Source: Sulfuracidifex metallicus DSM 6482 = JCM 9184 (GTDB lineage Archaea; Thermoproteota; Thermoprotei_A; Sulfolobales; Sulfolobaceae). From it: a stretch of 64,000 nucleotides of DNA. Below are positions 54,908-63,094 of the stretch, in pieces. Location of the stretch: positions 1,246,011 through 1,310,010 of the forward strand of contig CP135238.1 in assembly GCA_032834875.1 (NCBI GenBank), written 5' to 3'. The translations under genes and the position numbers were made by a program. Every line of letters begins with the position of its first letter. Positions within the stretch are counted from its first letter, which is position 1. The notes beneath the pieces were generated by a model that worked only from the letters and a program-made list of their open reading frames with translations, ran no database searches and was not told the DNA's origin.

Positions 54908-55654
54908 TCATTTCATAAGTCTAAAGTCCTCTGCCTTTTCATCTATCTTCCCTAGTATAACGAAACCTTTACCTTTCTCAACGTCCACTTCCCATACGTG
55001 CTTGTCGTGGTCGGTCTGTCTCATTTTTTCTATTAAGATAAATTTCCTCAGTCTGCCGTTTTTCACTACCCTCCTAAACCTGATTATTCCATCTGCAACG
55101 TGTTCTACACCAAAGCCGAAAGCTTGAGATGTGGTGACGGCGTATTGAGACGTAACGTAAGTGGTAAATTTCCATTTATCTAAAGATCTCTTTAGATAAT
55201 AGCTAATTTTTCTAGCCATGGCGGGCTTATCCAAGAAAAGAGTGCTGACGCTATCAATAACCAACCTTCCTTTCCCGTAACCCAATACCTTCTTAGCATC
55301 GATTATCTTCTGAACTACCTCTTCCGGTGTGACGTTAACCAGAGACCATTGATCCTCCTTCTCCTTCATCAACGCGTCAATGATGATCAGCTTTTTCTCC
55401 AGTAGAGAAGAAAAATCCCATCCGAATTGACCTGCTTGTCTTATTATAGAGTCCCTGCTTTCCTCCGTGGTTACATAAACGCACGGCTCTCCCTTCTTTA
55501 ATCCTTCAGCGATGAAGTGCAAAGAAAATATTGTCTTCCCAGTACCTGGCTCTCCCGTTAGAGCCACCATGAAGCCTTGTGGTATTCCTCCCTCCAAGAG
55601 TCTGTCGAAACCAGGGACACCGGTTGATAACCTTTCTATATTACCAATCGTCAT
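54908..55654 (-). CDS. KaiC-like RecA-fold ATPase
   Basis: The 248-residue protein is a single KaiC/RadA-type domain: GVPGFDRLLEGGIPQG at the N-terminus, Walker A GEPGTGKT (34-41), a glutamate pair in TTEES (about 70) and Walker B RLVIDSVSTL (about 131-140). A C-terminal strand-rich part follows, with KMRQTDHDKHVWEVD. Archaeal single-domain KaiC-like proteins are often phospho-regulated; here a tyrosine-phosphatase gene is divergent, 74 bases from its start. DNA repair and signalling roles have both been proposed for the family. Confidence 0.9.
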   Translation of the reverse strand: MTIGNIERLSTGVPGFDRLLEGGIPQGFMVALTGEPGTGKTIFSLHFIAEGLKKGEPCVYVTTEESRDSIIRQAGQFGWDFSSLLEKKLIIIDALMKEKEDQWSLVNVTPEEVVQKIIDAKKVLGYGKGRLVIDSVSTLFLDKPAMARKISYYLKRSLDKWKFTTYVTSQYAVTTSQAFGFGVEHVADGIIRFRRVVKNGRLRKFILIEKMRQTDHDKHVWEVDVEKGKGFVILGKIDEKAEDFRLMK

Positions 55655-55728
55655 AATATTTAACTATGTAATACAAGGGTAATAAGCTGAGTTATGACGA
55701 ACAGCGGATCTCCTGAGGTGAATGATGA

Positions 55729-56208
55729 ATGTATTGGGTGAAGAAAAATCGACTTGCAGGATCTTGCATACCTTATATGGAGGGTGAAATTCAGGAATGG
55801 GTAATGAGCGGAGTCAGGAGGGTAATAGTTTTGCCGCAAGACTGGGAAATTGAGGATGCTTGGGGGGACGTTAATTATTACTTCTCGATGCTTAGGAAAT
55901 ATAAGCTGGAGTTCATCCATGTGCCCGTTGAAGACAATATGCCACCTACAATGGAACAGTTCGTAGAGATCCTGAAATGGATTAAGAGCAACAACTCCCC
56001 TTTGCTTGTACATTGTGTGTGGGGAATAGGAAGAACTGGCACTGTCCTTAGCTCAATCCTAACCTTGGAGGGACTATCATGGGAGGAATCCATAGCAAAC
56101 GTAAGGAAAGTTAGAGAGGGTGCGGTTCAGAGTTATCAACAGATGTTATTTGTAAAGGAGGTTGAGGAGAAGAGAGAATGGTTGAAGAGCATACTCTACT
56201 CTTCTTAA
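55729..56208 (+). CDS. Dual-specificity/tyrosine phosphatase (SsoPTP-like)
   Basis: The 159-residue enzyme carries the HCx5R signature, HCVWGIGRTG, with the nucleophile C96 and R102, and the acid D69 in VEDNMPP. These positions equal those of the biochemically studied Sulfolobus solfataricus PTP, which dephosphorylates tyrosine and serine/threonine residues. It is cytosolic. Its stop overlaps the endonuclease V start region by 31 bases, so the two are co-expressed. Confidence 0.94.
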   Translation: MYWVKKNRLAGSCIPYMEGEIQEWVMSGVRRVIVLPQDWEIEDAWGDVNYYFSMLRKYKLEFIHVPVEDNMPPTMEQFVEILKWIKSNNSPLLVHCVWGIGRTGTVLSSILTLEGLSWEESIANVRKVREGAVQSYQQMLFVKEVEEKREWLKSILYSS

Positions 56209-56792
56209 GGTATTTACAGAGTGTTTTCTCTTCAATGATAAAGGAGGAACACCTGAAAATAGAAAACGTTAAGGAAGTATGTGCTGTTGACGTGGCTTAC
56301 AACGGCAAAACCGGATTCGCGGTGGCATCCAGAGGATCATTCCAAGAGGTAGTCCAGCATAAGGTATTTTCAGGAGCTGTGGACTTCCCTTATATTTCAG
56401 GATATCTATTCATGAGAGAAGCGCCAATCATGTTGAAGGCATTGGAGGGATTTCAATGTGACCTCCTCTTGGTTGACGGGCATGGGACAGCACATCCAAG
56501 GAGAAGTGGGATTGCGGTAGTTCTAGGAGTTTTACTAAATCTACCTACTATAGGAATAGCTAAGTCAAGGTTAACTGGGGAGATCCTACAAGACGGAGGG
56601 GTAAATTACGTTGTAGTTAACGGAAAAAAAGAGGGAGTTAAGTCGGGGAAATATTACTACAGCATTGGAAACAAAGTAGATCTAGAGGACTGCGTTTATG
56701 TATCCAAAATGGGATATCCAGGGATACTTAAGGAAACTGATAGGTTAACTAAGAAATACAAAAAGGGAGAGAACGAAAGCTCAAAGGAATGA
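56178..56792 (+). CDS. nfi: Endonuclease V (deoxyinosine 3'-endonuclease)
   Basis: The 204-residue protein has the endonuclease V landmarks: CAVDVAY (D36) with the first metal aspartate, LLVDGHGTAHPRRSG (about 97-111) with the second, and a downstream LPTIGIAKSRL. The enzyme cleaves DNA (or RNA) one base 3' to inosine, repairing deaminated adenine, a frequent lesion at high temperature. The start overlaps the phosphatase gene; a later start at the ATG at 56235 would also leave the catalytic core intact. Confidence 0.93.
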   Translation: MVEEHTLLFLRYLQSVFSSMIKEEHLKIENVKEVCAVDVAYNGKTGFAVASRGSFQEVVQHKVFSGAVDFPYISGYLFMREAPIMLKALEGFQCDLLLVDGHGTAHPRRSGIAVVLGVLLNLPTIGIAKSRLTGEILQDGGVNYVVVNGKKEGVKSGKYYYSIGNKVDLEDCVYVSKMGYPGILKETDRLTKKYKKGENESSKE

Positions 56793-56805
56793 GGTTTCCC
56801 TTTAT

Positions 56806-56842
56806 TTCCTCTCCGCCCTGAAAAAGTGAGGCTTGCATCACC
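56806..56842 (-). mobile_element. Degenerate IS605-type right-end fragment
   Basis: CCTCTCCGCCCTGAAAAAGT then GAGGCTTGCATC resembles the intact hairpin at 26509-26528 (CCGCCCTAAAGGGCGAGGC) with mutated stem. It is an old, solo transposon end in the gap between endonuclease V and nicotinamidase. Confidence 0.4.
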
Positions 56843-56989
56843 AAATCTCCAAACCTTTGTAAAGAACGTTTACGGGAAAAAGAAAGGAGATCTTTTACCA
56901 AAGTACGAGTTATATATTTTTATCTATTAAAATAGAGAAAAGAAATTTTAACTCTTGTGAAAAGAAACTTCCTAGAAAGCCACCACGTT

Positions 56990-57000
56990 TTTTATATATT
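56990..57000 (+). promoter_or_regulatory. TATA box of the nicotinamidase operon
   Basis: TTTTATATATT lies 22-32 bases before the ATG at 57022; leaderless transcription is predicted. Confidence 0.6.
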
Positions 57001-57021
57001 CCTTTTACATGAATAAAAATT

Positions 57022-57618
57022 ATGGAAATTAGGGTTCCAGAGATTCATGAAAGCGACGAGGTCTATTTACCTCCTTCCTCAACCGCGTTGTTAGTTGTTG
57101 ACATGCAAAACGACTTCGTGGACAAAAAGGGAAAGCTTTACGTACCTAGCGCAGAATCTACCATTAAGCCAATTCAGGAACTTATAAAGAAATTCAGGGA
57201 TGCAGGTTCACTGGTTATATATACTCAAGATTGGCACATGAAGGACGATCCTGAGTTCAAGATATGGGGAGAGCATGCCTTGGCTGGGACATGGGGTGCT
57301 GAAATATATCCAAATCTGACCCCAGAGAAAGATGATTTCTTAATCAAGAAGTACAGATACGACGCCTTCTTCGGCACATCCCTTGACTACGTGCTGAGAG
57401 TTAAGAACGTGAAAAACTTGGTAGTCGTAGGAACTGTTGCTAACATATGTGTACTTCACACTGCAGGAAGTGCAGCACTGAGATGGTATAATGTAATAGT
57501 ACCGAAGGAAGGAATATCAGCATTAGATCAGTTCGACTATTACTCAACTTTACGACAAGTGGAATTCCTTTACAAAGGTATAATAACTACATATAAAGGG
57601 GTAAATCTACAACATTAA
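57022..57618 (+). CDS. pncA: Nicotinamidase/isochorismatase-family hydrolase
   Basis: The 198-residue protein has the pyrazinamidase/nicotinamidase catalytic set: D in LLVVDMQNDFV (about residue 29), a metal-site TQDWHMKDDPEF near 75-86, and cysteine in VGTVANICVLHTA (about 149). The enzyme converts nicotinamide to nicotinate for NAD salvage. Other isochorismatase-like substrates remain possible. The DHH phosphoesterase gene begins 10 bases after its stop, so they form an operon. Confidence 0.85.
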   Translation: MEIRVPEIHESDEVYLPPSSTALLVVDMQNDFVDKKGKLYVPSAESTIKPIQELIKKFRDAGSLVIYTQDWHMKDDPEFKIWGEHALAGTWGAEIYPNLTPEKDDFLIKKYRYDAFFGTSLDYVLRVKNVKNLVVVGTVANICVLHTAGSAALRWYNVIVPKEGISALDQFDYYSTLRQVEFLYKGIITTYKGVNLQH

Positions 57619-57628
57619 TACGAAAGCA

Positions 57629-58609
57629 ATGGAAGATTACTATGCGATAGTACATAACGACTTTGATGGGACAGCTTCAGCTGCAGTCTACGCTAGGGCC
57701 GTCGGTTATTTACCTAAAAACACTTTTTTTACGGAGCCGACGCGACTGCATAATTTCTTGAATAAGCTAGAGCTTAGGGGAGTAAAGAAAATAGTCCTCG
57801 CAGATCTTGGAGCTAACGGATCCACAATAGACCAAGTAACGGAAAGATTGAGTTGGATAGTATCTCAGGGCGTTGAGGTGGAGTGGTTCGATCATCATGT
57901 GTGGAAACAGGAATGGAAGGATAAAGTAACGCAGGCTGGAGTTCATTTATATCATGATACTTCAACCTGCGGAGCTGGGGTAGTCCATAAAGTAAAGAAT
58001 CCGCAGGATGAGTTCTCCTCAAAATTAGCTTCAGCTGACTGTTCAGTTGATATATGGCTTCACAACGATCCCATGGGCGAAAAATTAAGGAGAGTAGTTG
58101 AGAATTCCCCTGACTACTCGTGGAAACTCCATTTAGTTGAGACTTTCTTCAAGGGAGAGCTCTGGAACGATGAATTCCAGAAAATCTTGGAAGACAAGAT
58201 TGACGAGGAACTTAAAGGCTACAAGAAGCTCGAGAAGTACTTTAAAGTTATAGATATAGACGGGAAAAAGGTAGCGATAGCCATTAGGTGGAGAGGCCCT
58301 CCCGATATAAGTTATGCCTCTCAATATATTATGTCAAGGACTGGGGCAGTGGTCTTCGTTTCAGCCAACGGAAAGTCAATCTCGTTCAGGAGTTCCACGT
58401 ATGAAATTAGAAGGTTCGCTCTGGAGTTCGGTGGAGGAGGCCATCCGTTGGCTGCAGGCGCAGCACTTAGGGTTCCAGCTTTACACAGATTCTTCAGGAG
58501 GATAGGAATAAGGAAATTCATGATGAATTGGGTAACTACAAGAGTTGAACAAGCGGTGAAAAAGGCTGGATTCCAGGAATACAAAGAGAATAGAGCAATG
58601 TCGCAGTGA
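57629..58609 (+). CDS. DHH-family phosphoesterase
   Basis: The 326-residue protein has DHH motifs NDFDGTASA (about 10-18), a strand with LADLGANGS (about 54), the signature WFDHHVW (about 90), and a C-terminal DHHA1-type FGGGGHPLAAGA (about 273-284). Such enzymes cleave oligoribonucleotides, pAp or cyclic dinucleotides using Mn2+. It is the second gene of the nicotinamidase operon. The last 30 residues are basic and helical. Confidence 0.87.
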   Translation: MEDYYAIVHNDFDGTASAAVYARAVGYLPKNTFFTEPTRLHNFLNKLELRGVKKIVLADLGANGSTIDQVTERLSWIVSQGVEVEWFDHHVWKQEWKDKVTQAGVHLYHDTSTCGAGVVHKVKNPQDEFSSKLASADCSVDIWLHNDPMGEKLRRVVENSPDYSWKLHLVETFFKGELWNDEFQKILEDKIDEELKGYKKLEKYFKVIDIDGKKVAIAIRWRGPPDISYASQYIMSRTGAVVFVSANGKSISFRSSTYEIRRFALEFGGGGHPLAAGAALRVPALHRFFRRIGIRKFMMNWVTTRVEQAVKKAGFQEYKENRAMSQ

Positions 58610-58689
58610 AGAATAAAAACGCTTTTTATCCCTTAATTTAAAGAAACCTTTAAATCGTAAAGTAGCTAGCAAGTTGTAGTGAATACGAA

Positions 58690-59334
58690 ATGAAACTGTA
58701 TCAGAAGTTCCCTGAAACTCAAGTTCTCACAACCCAAGGTGTAATTGACTTTTACAAGGATATATTCGGCAAAGGAAAGTGGCTATTCCTATTCGCCCAC
58801 CCGGCTGACTTCACTCCAGTCTGCACCACGGAATTCGTTGAGTTCTCCAAGGCATATAACGACTTCGCCAACTTGGGCGTTCAGCTAGTAGGTCTTAGCG
58901 TAGATAGTGTATATTCACACATAGAGTGGCTGAAGGACATACAAGAGAAGTACGGAATCAAGGTTCCATTCCCTGTAATTGCTGACCCGGACAAGAAATT
59001 CGCTAGGTTGCTAGATATAGTCGATGAAGCATCGGGACAGACAATAAGGGGAGTTTTCCTCGTCAGTCCAGACGGCGTAATAAGGTTTATAGCCTACTAT
59101 CCTCTGGAAGCTGGAAGGAAGATATCTGAGCTGTTGAGAATAACAAAGGCAATGATAGTTAACTACAAGGCTAAGGTTGTGCTACCTGCAAACTGGGAGC
59201 CAGGTCAGGACGTAATAGTCCCACCGCCAAACGTTTTCGATGAAGCTACAATGAGAATGAAGATGCCAAAGGCAAAGTCATGGTACTTGTTATTCAAGGA
59301 TTATAACGAGCTTCCTCAGGATCAGAAAGTGTAA
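58690..59334 (+). CDS. 1-Cys peroxiredoxin (Prx6-like), copy 2
   Basis: The 214-residue protein is a paralogue of the product of 7043-7690, by eye about four-fifths identical. It has the same single cysteine C45 in ADFTPVCTTEF and the same C-terminal arm EPGQDVIVPPP. It therefore also lacks a resolving cysteine. CTTTAAATCG at about 58647-58656 is the likely promoter, with a leader of about 15 bases. Its regulation may differ from copy 1, which faces a winged-helix gene. Confidence 0.93.
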   Translation: MKLYQKFPETQVLTTQGVIDFYKDIFGKGKWLFLFAHPADFTPVCTTEFVEFSKAYNDFANLGVQLVGLSVDSVYSHIEWLKDIQEKYGIKVPFPVIADPDKKFARLLDIVDEASGQTIRGVFLVSPDGVIRFIAYYPLEAGRKISELLRITKAMIVNYKAKVVLPANWEPGQDVIVPPPNVFDEATMRMKMPKAKSWYLLFKDYNELPQDQKV

Positions 59335-59606
59335 AGCCATCATATTAACAGAGATATATGCATTTTTTTCTTTATTTCTTTTACTACCTTTCCTTTTATA
59401 TTTCAACATGAATATTATTTTCATGTGACATTATATTATTACCTTTTCCCTTCTCATTTCCTATCATTTCTAATCGTGATGATATTTCCCGTAATTGATT
59501 CCCCTGTTATAAGAACGATCTCAAGGTATTAACCTTCAATACCTTTTCTTTGTGCCGCAGATAGAGTCAGATCGAAATTAAAAGTCATGGTAGAGGAAAG
59601 ACTAAT

Positions 59607-60269
59607 TCAGATGCCTATTGTTACTACGTTCCCGTTTGCTGGAAAAGCTACATTATAAATTTTTGTCCTACCGTTGGAGTAAAACGTCCTCTTGGAGTAG
59701 TGTGCATGTCCATGTATTGCAATATCTGGAGGACATTTTACCTTTTCAACAATAGGATAGCCTAAAAACGGGTAAACTGATTCTCGCTCTCCGAAAACAG
59801 TCTCCATAGAGGAAGCGTAATGCGTTACAAGTATCTTTACGTCAGCTTCTTGACAGAGTAGCTCCTCAATTCTTTCCAACTTCTTCTTATAGTAAGCTGA
59901 ATCAATTCCCATCAACTGTTGAAACCTTGTAGGTCGTTGCAACACTCCATCACTTCCCACTATGAGAACGCGCCTAGAGTCAAAATCCATCAAAATTGAC
60001 GAATCGTCTAACCACGTTATTCCAGGATATTCCTTCTTGTAACTCTCTCTATACTGCTGAAAGTCTTCATTTCCGAAGACTGCTACACACTTTTTCTCTT
60101 TTACTTGATTAAAAATAGGATATAGATGCTTGTAGCCACCTCTGTCTGCCAAGTCTCCAGCCAATACTAACAAGTCGAAATCTCTTACTTTATTTAGAGA
60201 ATTTAGAAACTTGCCAGTCCATTTCGGAGAATGTATATCTGAAGATGCTATTAGCTTCAACAATACCAA
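59607..60269 (-). CDS. Calcineurin-like metallophosphoesterase
   Basis: The 220-residue protein displays the metallophosphoesterase set: SDIHSPKW (residues 10-17), GDLADRGG (about 38-45), GNEDF in place of GNHD/E (about 65-69), VTHYASS (about 148) and GHAHYS near 188. Binuclear metal-dependent hydrolysis of phosphomonoesters or diesters is expected; substrate unknown. Monocistronic. Confidence 0.88.
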   Translation of the reverse strand: MVLLKLIASSDIHSPKWTGKFLNSLNKVRDFDLLVLAGDLADRGGYKHLYPIFNQVKEKKCVAVFGNEDFQQYRESYKKEYPGITWLDDSSILMDFDSRRVLIVGSDGVLQRPTRFQQLMGIDSAYYKKKLERIEELLCQEADVKILVTHYASSMETVFGERESVYPFLGYPIVEKVKCPPDIAIHGHAHYSKRTFYSNGRTKIYNVAFPANGNVVTIGI

Positions 60270-60318
60270 CTATTCTTTTTAGGGTTTTTAACTTTCCTTA
60301 CTAACTCAATGGACTGGA

Positions 60319-60640
60319 AACTACCCCTCCCTTACGGACAAGGCTTACTACTTCCTAGCCTTACAGAGGCAGAGGGCGTAACTCCGCAGGCACTGTCGTT
60401 CCAATCCCGACCACTAATGTGATCCTACTGTGTCCCATATGGGACTATTGGATGGGGCAGAGACGTAACACGTAGACTCTCGCTTTAACCAAGGCGTCTC
60501 GTTGATGCTTATCAAGTCAGTGACTATCATAAATAGAATATTTGAGGGAAAAAGAAGTACATAAATGAGTGGCTGTCCATCCACCACCTTACGGTGAGGG
60601 TCTTCCGCTCCATTGACCCAGTTAAGATAAGTCAATAATA
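60319..60640 (-). mobile_element. MITE copy d: right end/tnpB tail to left end
   Basis: On the minus strand the left end (60588-60634) reads CTTATCTTAACTGGG then GGAGCGGAAGACCCTC. The right end (60319-60346) reads GAAGTAGTAAGCCTTGTCCG then TAAGGGAGGGGTAGTT. The interior has CGCTTTAACCAAGGCGTCTC and, on the minus strand, TTGGAACGACAGTG, both shared with other copies. About 320 bases, no transposase gene. The left end abuts the promoter of the small gene at 60666. Confidence 0.65.
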
Positions 60641-60665
60641 TTTAACCCGATTCAAAGAGTAACCC

Positions 60666-60866
60666 ATGAACGAGACTGAAATTAGAAGAGAATTAAACGT
60701 AATTTCAGAAAGAGTGAATGAATGCTTAAAGGAAGAGAACGACTGCAGCGAAATTAAGGATAGATTGAACGAACTTCTTCAGGAGGCTTCCCAACAGAAC
60801 ATGAAGGGAGTTGTAGAGAGAATTCAAGAAATTTTAGAAAGACTTGAGGAAAACCAGGAAAGTTAA
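60666..60866 (+). CDS. Small acidic helical protein, 66 residues
   Basis: The entire chain looks like two or three amphipathic helices with charged heptads (EIRREL..., ERVNECLKEEN, VVERIQEILERLEEN), consistent with a coiled-coil hairpin. Two cysteines (C19, C26) flank the turn. No family is recognised. AATATTTAAC at 60638-60647, at the very edge of the MITE, is the probable promoter with the ATG about 22-28 bases downstream. Confidence 0.55.
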   Translation: MNETEIRRELNVISERVNECLKEENDCSEIKDRLNELLQEASQQNMKGVVERIQEILERLEENQES

Positions 60867-60987
60867 GAAAGAAAAGGACATCTAAAATAAATGGAAATAT
60901 TAAGAATAAGGCTAAATGAGCTAAAAACATATTTAATTTAATCTAGATACTCTAACCCTTAGCTGATACGTAGGTGAATGAGAATTT

Positions 60988-60998
60988 TCTTTATAAGG
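60988..60998 (+). promoter_or_regulatory. TATA box of the HTH/AAA operon
   Basis: TCTTTATAAGG predicts a transcription start near 61020, about 60 bases upstream of the ATG at 61082, so this operon has an unusually long leader for this genome. Confidence 0.5.
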
Positions 60999-61020
60999 CT
61001 TATTACTCTAGAGGAGCTAC

Positions 61021-61041
61021 ATTTGCACGAGAAGTGCAAAT
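61021..61041 (+). promoter_or_regulatory. Inverted repeat at the predicted transcript start
   Basis: ATTTGCAC and GTGCAAAT form an exact 8-bp inverted repeat with a 5-base loop, beginning at the predicted +1. It could be an operator for the HTH protein encoded next, or a 5' hairpin in the leader RNA. Confidence 0.5.
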
Positions 61042-61081
61042 CCTTTTGAACCTAACCACTGAAGCAGAATAAACGATCTAG

Positions 61082-61615
61082 ATGGACAAAGATACTGTTC
61101 TTCAACTGATTAAGGATACTTACCACGAAGAAGGGAAGCCAGTGTCCTTCTCGAGACTGAAGAAGAGACTAGGAGTTAAGGATGGCTCGGAGTTGCTAAA
61201 GGCAATTGCTGAACTCAAGATGGAAAACAAGGTCATAGAGAAGTCTTCAGGGTCTGGAAAGTCATTTTCTCCAGCTGAGAGCTTTGAAGCAACCAATGAC
61301 AACGACGTTTTAAAGACCTTGATGGAGGAAGTTAGAACTCTTAAGAACGAAGTGAAAGCGTTAAAAGAGTCTTGGAAGGCTCGGGTAGACACTACTGCTT
61401 TCGATGATGCGTATAGTAGAATAAGCGATTCATTAGGTTATGCATCGCTTGAGAGGATTAGGGTAGAACTTGGAATGGGTAAAGAAGAGTTCTATAGCAA
61501 GTTCAGAAAACATGTAGAGGAAAACTACGAGATGATTGCTGGCGGAGACGACGGCTACGTTAGGAAGGGAGTTCTATTCGGAATAATAAAGAGGAGAAAG
61601 GGTGATAAAAGATGA
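61082..61615 (+). CDS. HTH/coiled-coil protein of an AAA ATPase gene pair
   Basis: The 177-residue protein seems to have a winged helix-turn-helix N-terminal domain (about 4-55, FSRLKKRLGVKDGSELLKAI). A coiled coil (75-100, LKTLMEEVRTLKNEVKALKE) and a second small helical domain with wing-like end (120-170, SLERIRVELGMGKEEFYSKF) follow. No enzyme motif is present. Its stop overlaps the ATPase start by 4 bases (ATGA), so the two are made together and probably interact. A hairpin-forming repeat in the leader may be its own binding site. Confidence 0.65.
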   Translation: MDKDTVLQLIKDTYHEEGKPVSFSRLKKRLGVKDGSELLKAIAELKMENKVIEKSSGSGKSFSPAESFEATNDNDVLKTLMEEVRTLKNEVKALKESWKARVDTTAFDDAYSRISDSLGYASLERIRVELGMGKEEFYSKFRKHVEENYEMIAGGDDGYVRKGVLFGIIKRRKGDKR

Positions 61616-62964
61616 CCTTATGTAAAATACCAAAAGTAACCGTTACAACGTGGAGTGTAAAGAACGTAGTCCTAGCAGGACCCACCTACAGAAAGTACTA
61701 CGAGAGAGGACTATCCCTCATGAAGGAGGGGCAAGTAGCCTCGATCGTAGGACAGCCCGGAATGGGGAAAACCACGATTCTAAAGAAGTTAGAAGAAAGC
61801 TCAAAGGAATGGATAAAACCGATCTTCCTTGACATGGCAAATAAGGATGATTTGTCATCGGAGTTTTGGACCAAGATTAACGAGACCGAAATAAGGAAAG
61901 ACTCGCTAATCAGATTGGAGGGAAGAAAGAAGGAATTGGGTTACACCTTCTGGAAGAAGCTCTTCGGAGTCAAGTTCTGGGATCATGTGGAAAGAATGTG
62001 CGGTAAAGTTGACGACGTTGATATGAGACTATTCTGCATGCAGTATCCTAAGAACTACGATGGAATGATTTCTTTAATTAAGGACTTAAAGGAAATCAAC
62101 AAGGTAGGATTATTAATAGACGAGGTAAGGGAAACTCACTTGCCAGTCATTCACCGTGTGATAAACGCGGGTTTGGGAGTTCCTGTCATAATGGCAATTC
62201 CAACGGATTCGTTCAGTAGGATAAGCGACTTAGCTTTACGTAGAAGGATAGAGGAAAGTAGGATCTCCCTAGATGACGGGGTGACTGAGGAAGACGTAAA
62301 GGAGATAGTTGAGACCTACTGCGGTGAGTTAGGAGACTTATTGTTGCCCATGATCAACTTACTTTGGAAAGGTAAGGAGCTTCCCTCTATAAGTTCCATA
62401 TTACAGTTCCTAAGGTCTGAATCGGAAAAAGCTGAAAGGGAATGCGGTGAATCAATAGAATGCATGAAGAATTACGTGGAGAAATCAATGGCTTTGAAGA
62501 ATCCTGAGGAGGAAACTAGGGAGATGGAAAAGAGAGTAAGGGAGGCACTTTCCCTCTTATCTCAAGAATTTTCCATAAAGTACATTCACCCCAGAGGAAA
62601 GCGGGTAGTTGACTCTAACGGTAAGTCGGTATTGGCTTCATTATTCTTCCTAACCGAAGACGGTGCTTACATAGGGACGGTAAAACTTTCTAAGGATGGG
62701 GAGCTACCTGACAAAGCTGACGTAGAAAGTATCCTCACTGTAAATACTGTGGAACATGATAAAAAAGATTACAAGGTACTAGGGAAACTAGTAATCACTA
62801 ACGCGAACGTTAACGGTACTAACTTCGTAACAATGAGCACAATAGAGGTACTAAGGATCGTAGACGGTGACGTAGACATACTTGCAGAGAAACTGAAGGA
62901 ACGCCTGAGGGAGAGCAACTTGATTGGAAAGACTTCCGCAAACGAGGCATCAAATGAAACTTGA
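61612..62964 (+). CDS. AAA/STAND-type ATPase, partner of HTH/coiled-coil protein
   Basis: The 450-residue protein has Walker A GQPGMGKT (47-54) and Walker B GLLIDE (166-171) in an Orc1/Cdc6- or STAND-like ATPase core. A helical lid (about 225-310) follows, with a conserved-looking LWKGKELPSISSILQFL. A distinct C-terminal alpha/beta domain (about 320-440) has strands such as SVLASLFFLTEDGAYIG and GKLVITNANVNG, which might be a degenerate nuclease-like fold, but no catalytic triad is visible. Function unknown: DNA-processing, defence or chromosome-associated roles are all possible. It is the second gene of the pair. Confidence 0.7.
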   Translation: MTLCKIPKVTVTTWSVKNVVLAGPTYRKYYERGLSLMKEGQVASIVGQPGMGKTTILKKLEESSKEWIKPIFLDMANKDDLSSEFWTKINETEIRKDSLIRLEGRKKELGYTFWKKLFGVKFWDHVERMCGKVDDVDMRLFCMQYPKNYDGMISLIKDLKEINKVGLLIDEVRETHLPVIHRVINAGLGVPVIMAIPTDSFSRISDLALRRRIEESRISLDDGVTEEDVKEIVETYCGELGDLLLPMINLLWKGKELPSISSILQFLRSESEKAERECGESIECMKNYVEKSMALKNPEEETREMEKRVREALSLLSQEFSIKYIHPRGKRVVDSNGKSVLASLFFLTEDGAYIGTVKLSKDGELPDKADVESILTVNTVEHDKKDYKVLGKLVITNANVNGTNFVTMSTIEVLRIVDGDVDILAEKLKERLRESNLIGKTSANEASNET

Positions 62965-63094
62965 AATAAATGTTAATACATTCTATTTATAAAAAAGCAA
63001 AGATATCTATATACACCTACAAAAAGAAGAGGGAAAGAGAGGAAAGAAAATAGAAGATATATATTTAGAATTCCTTACACGTTTAGACTAACTT

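Noticed and set aside
55660-56013. 117-codon minus-strand frame
   Set aside because: Antisense to the phosphatase gene; no motif and no promoter.
60960-61081. Possible tRNA-like arms before the HTH gene
   Set aside because: Only one stem-loop is present; no T-arm, anticodon or acceptor stem can be built.
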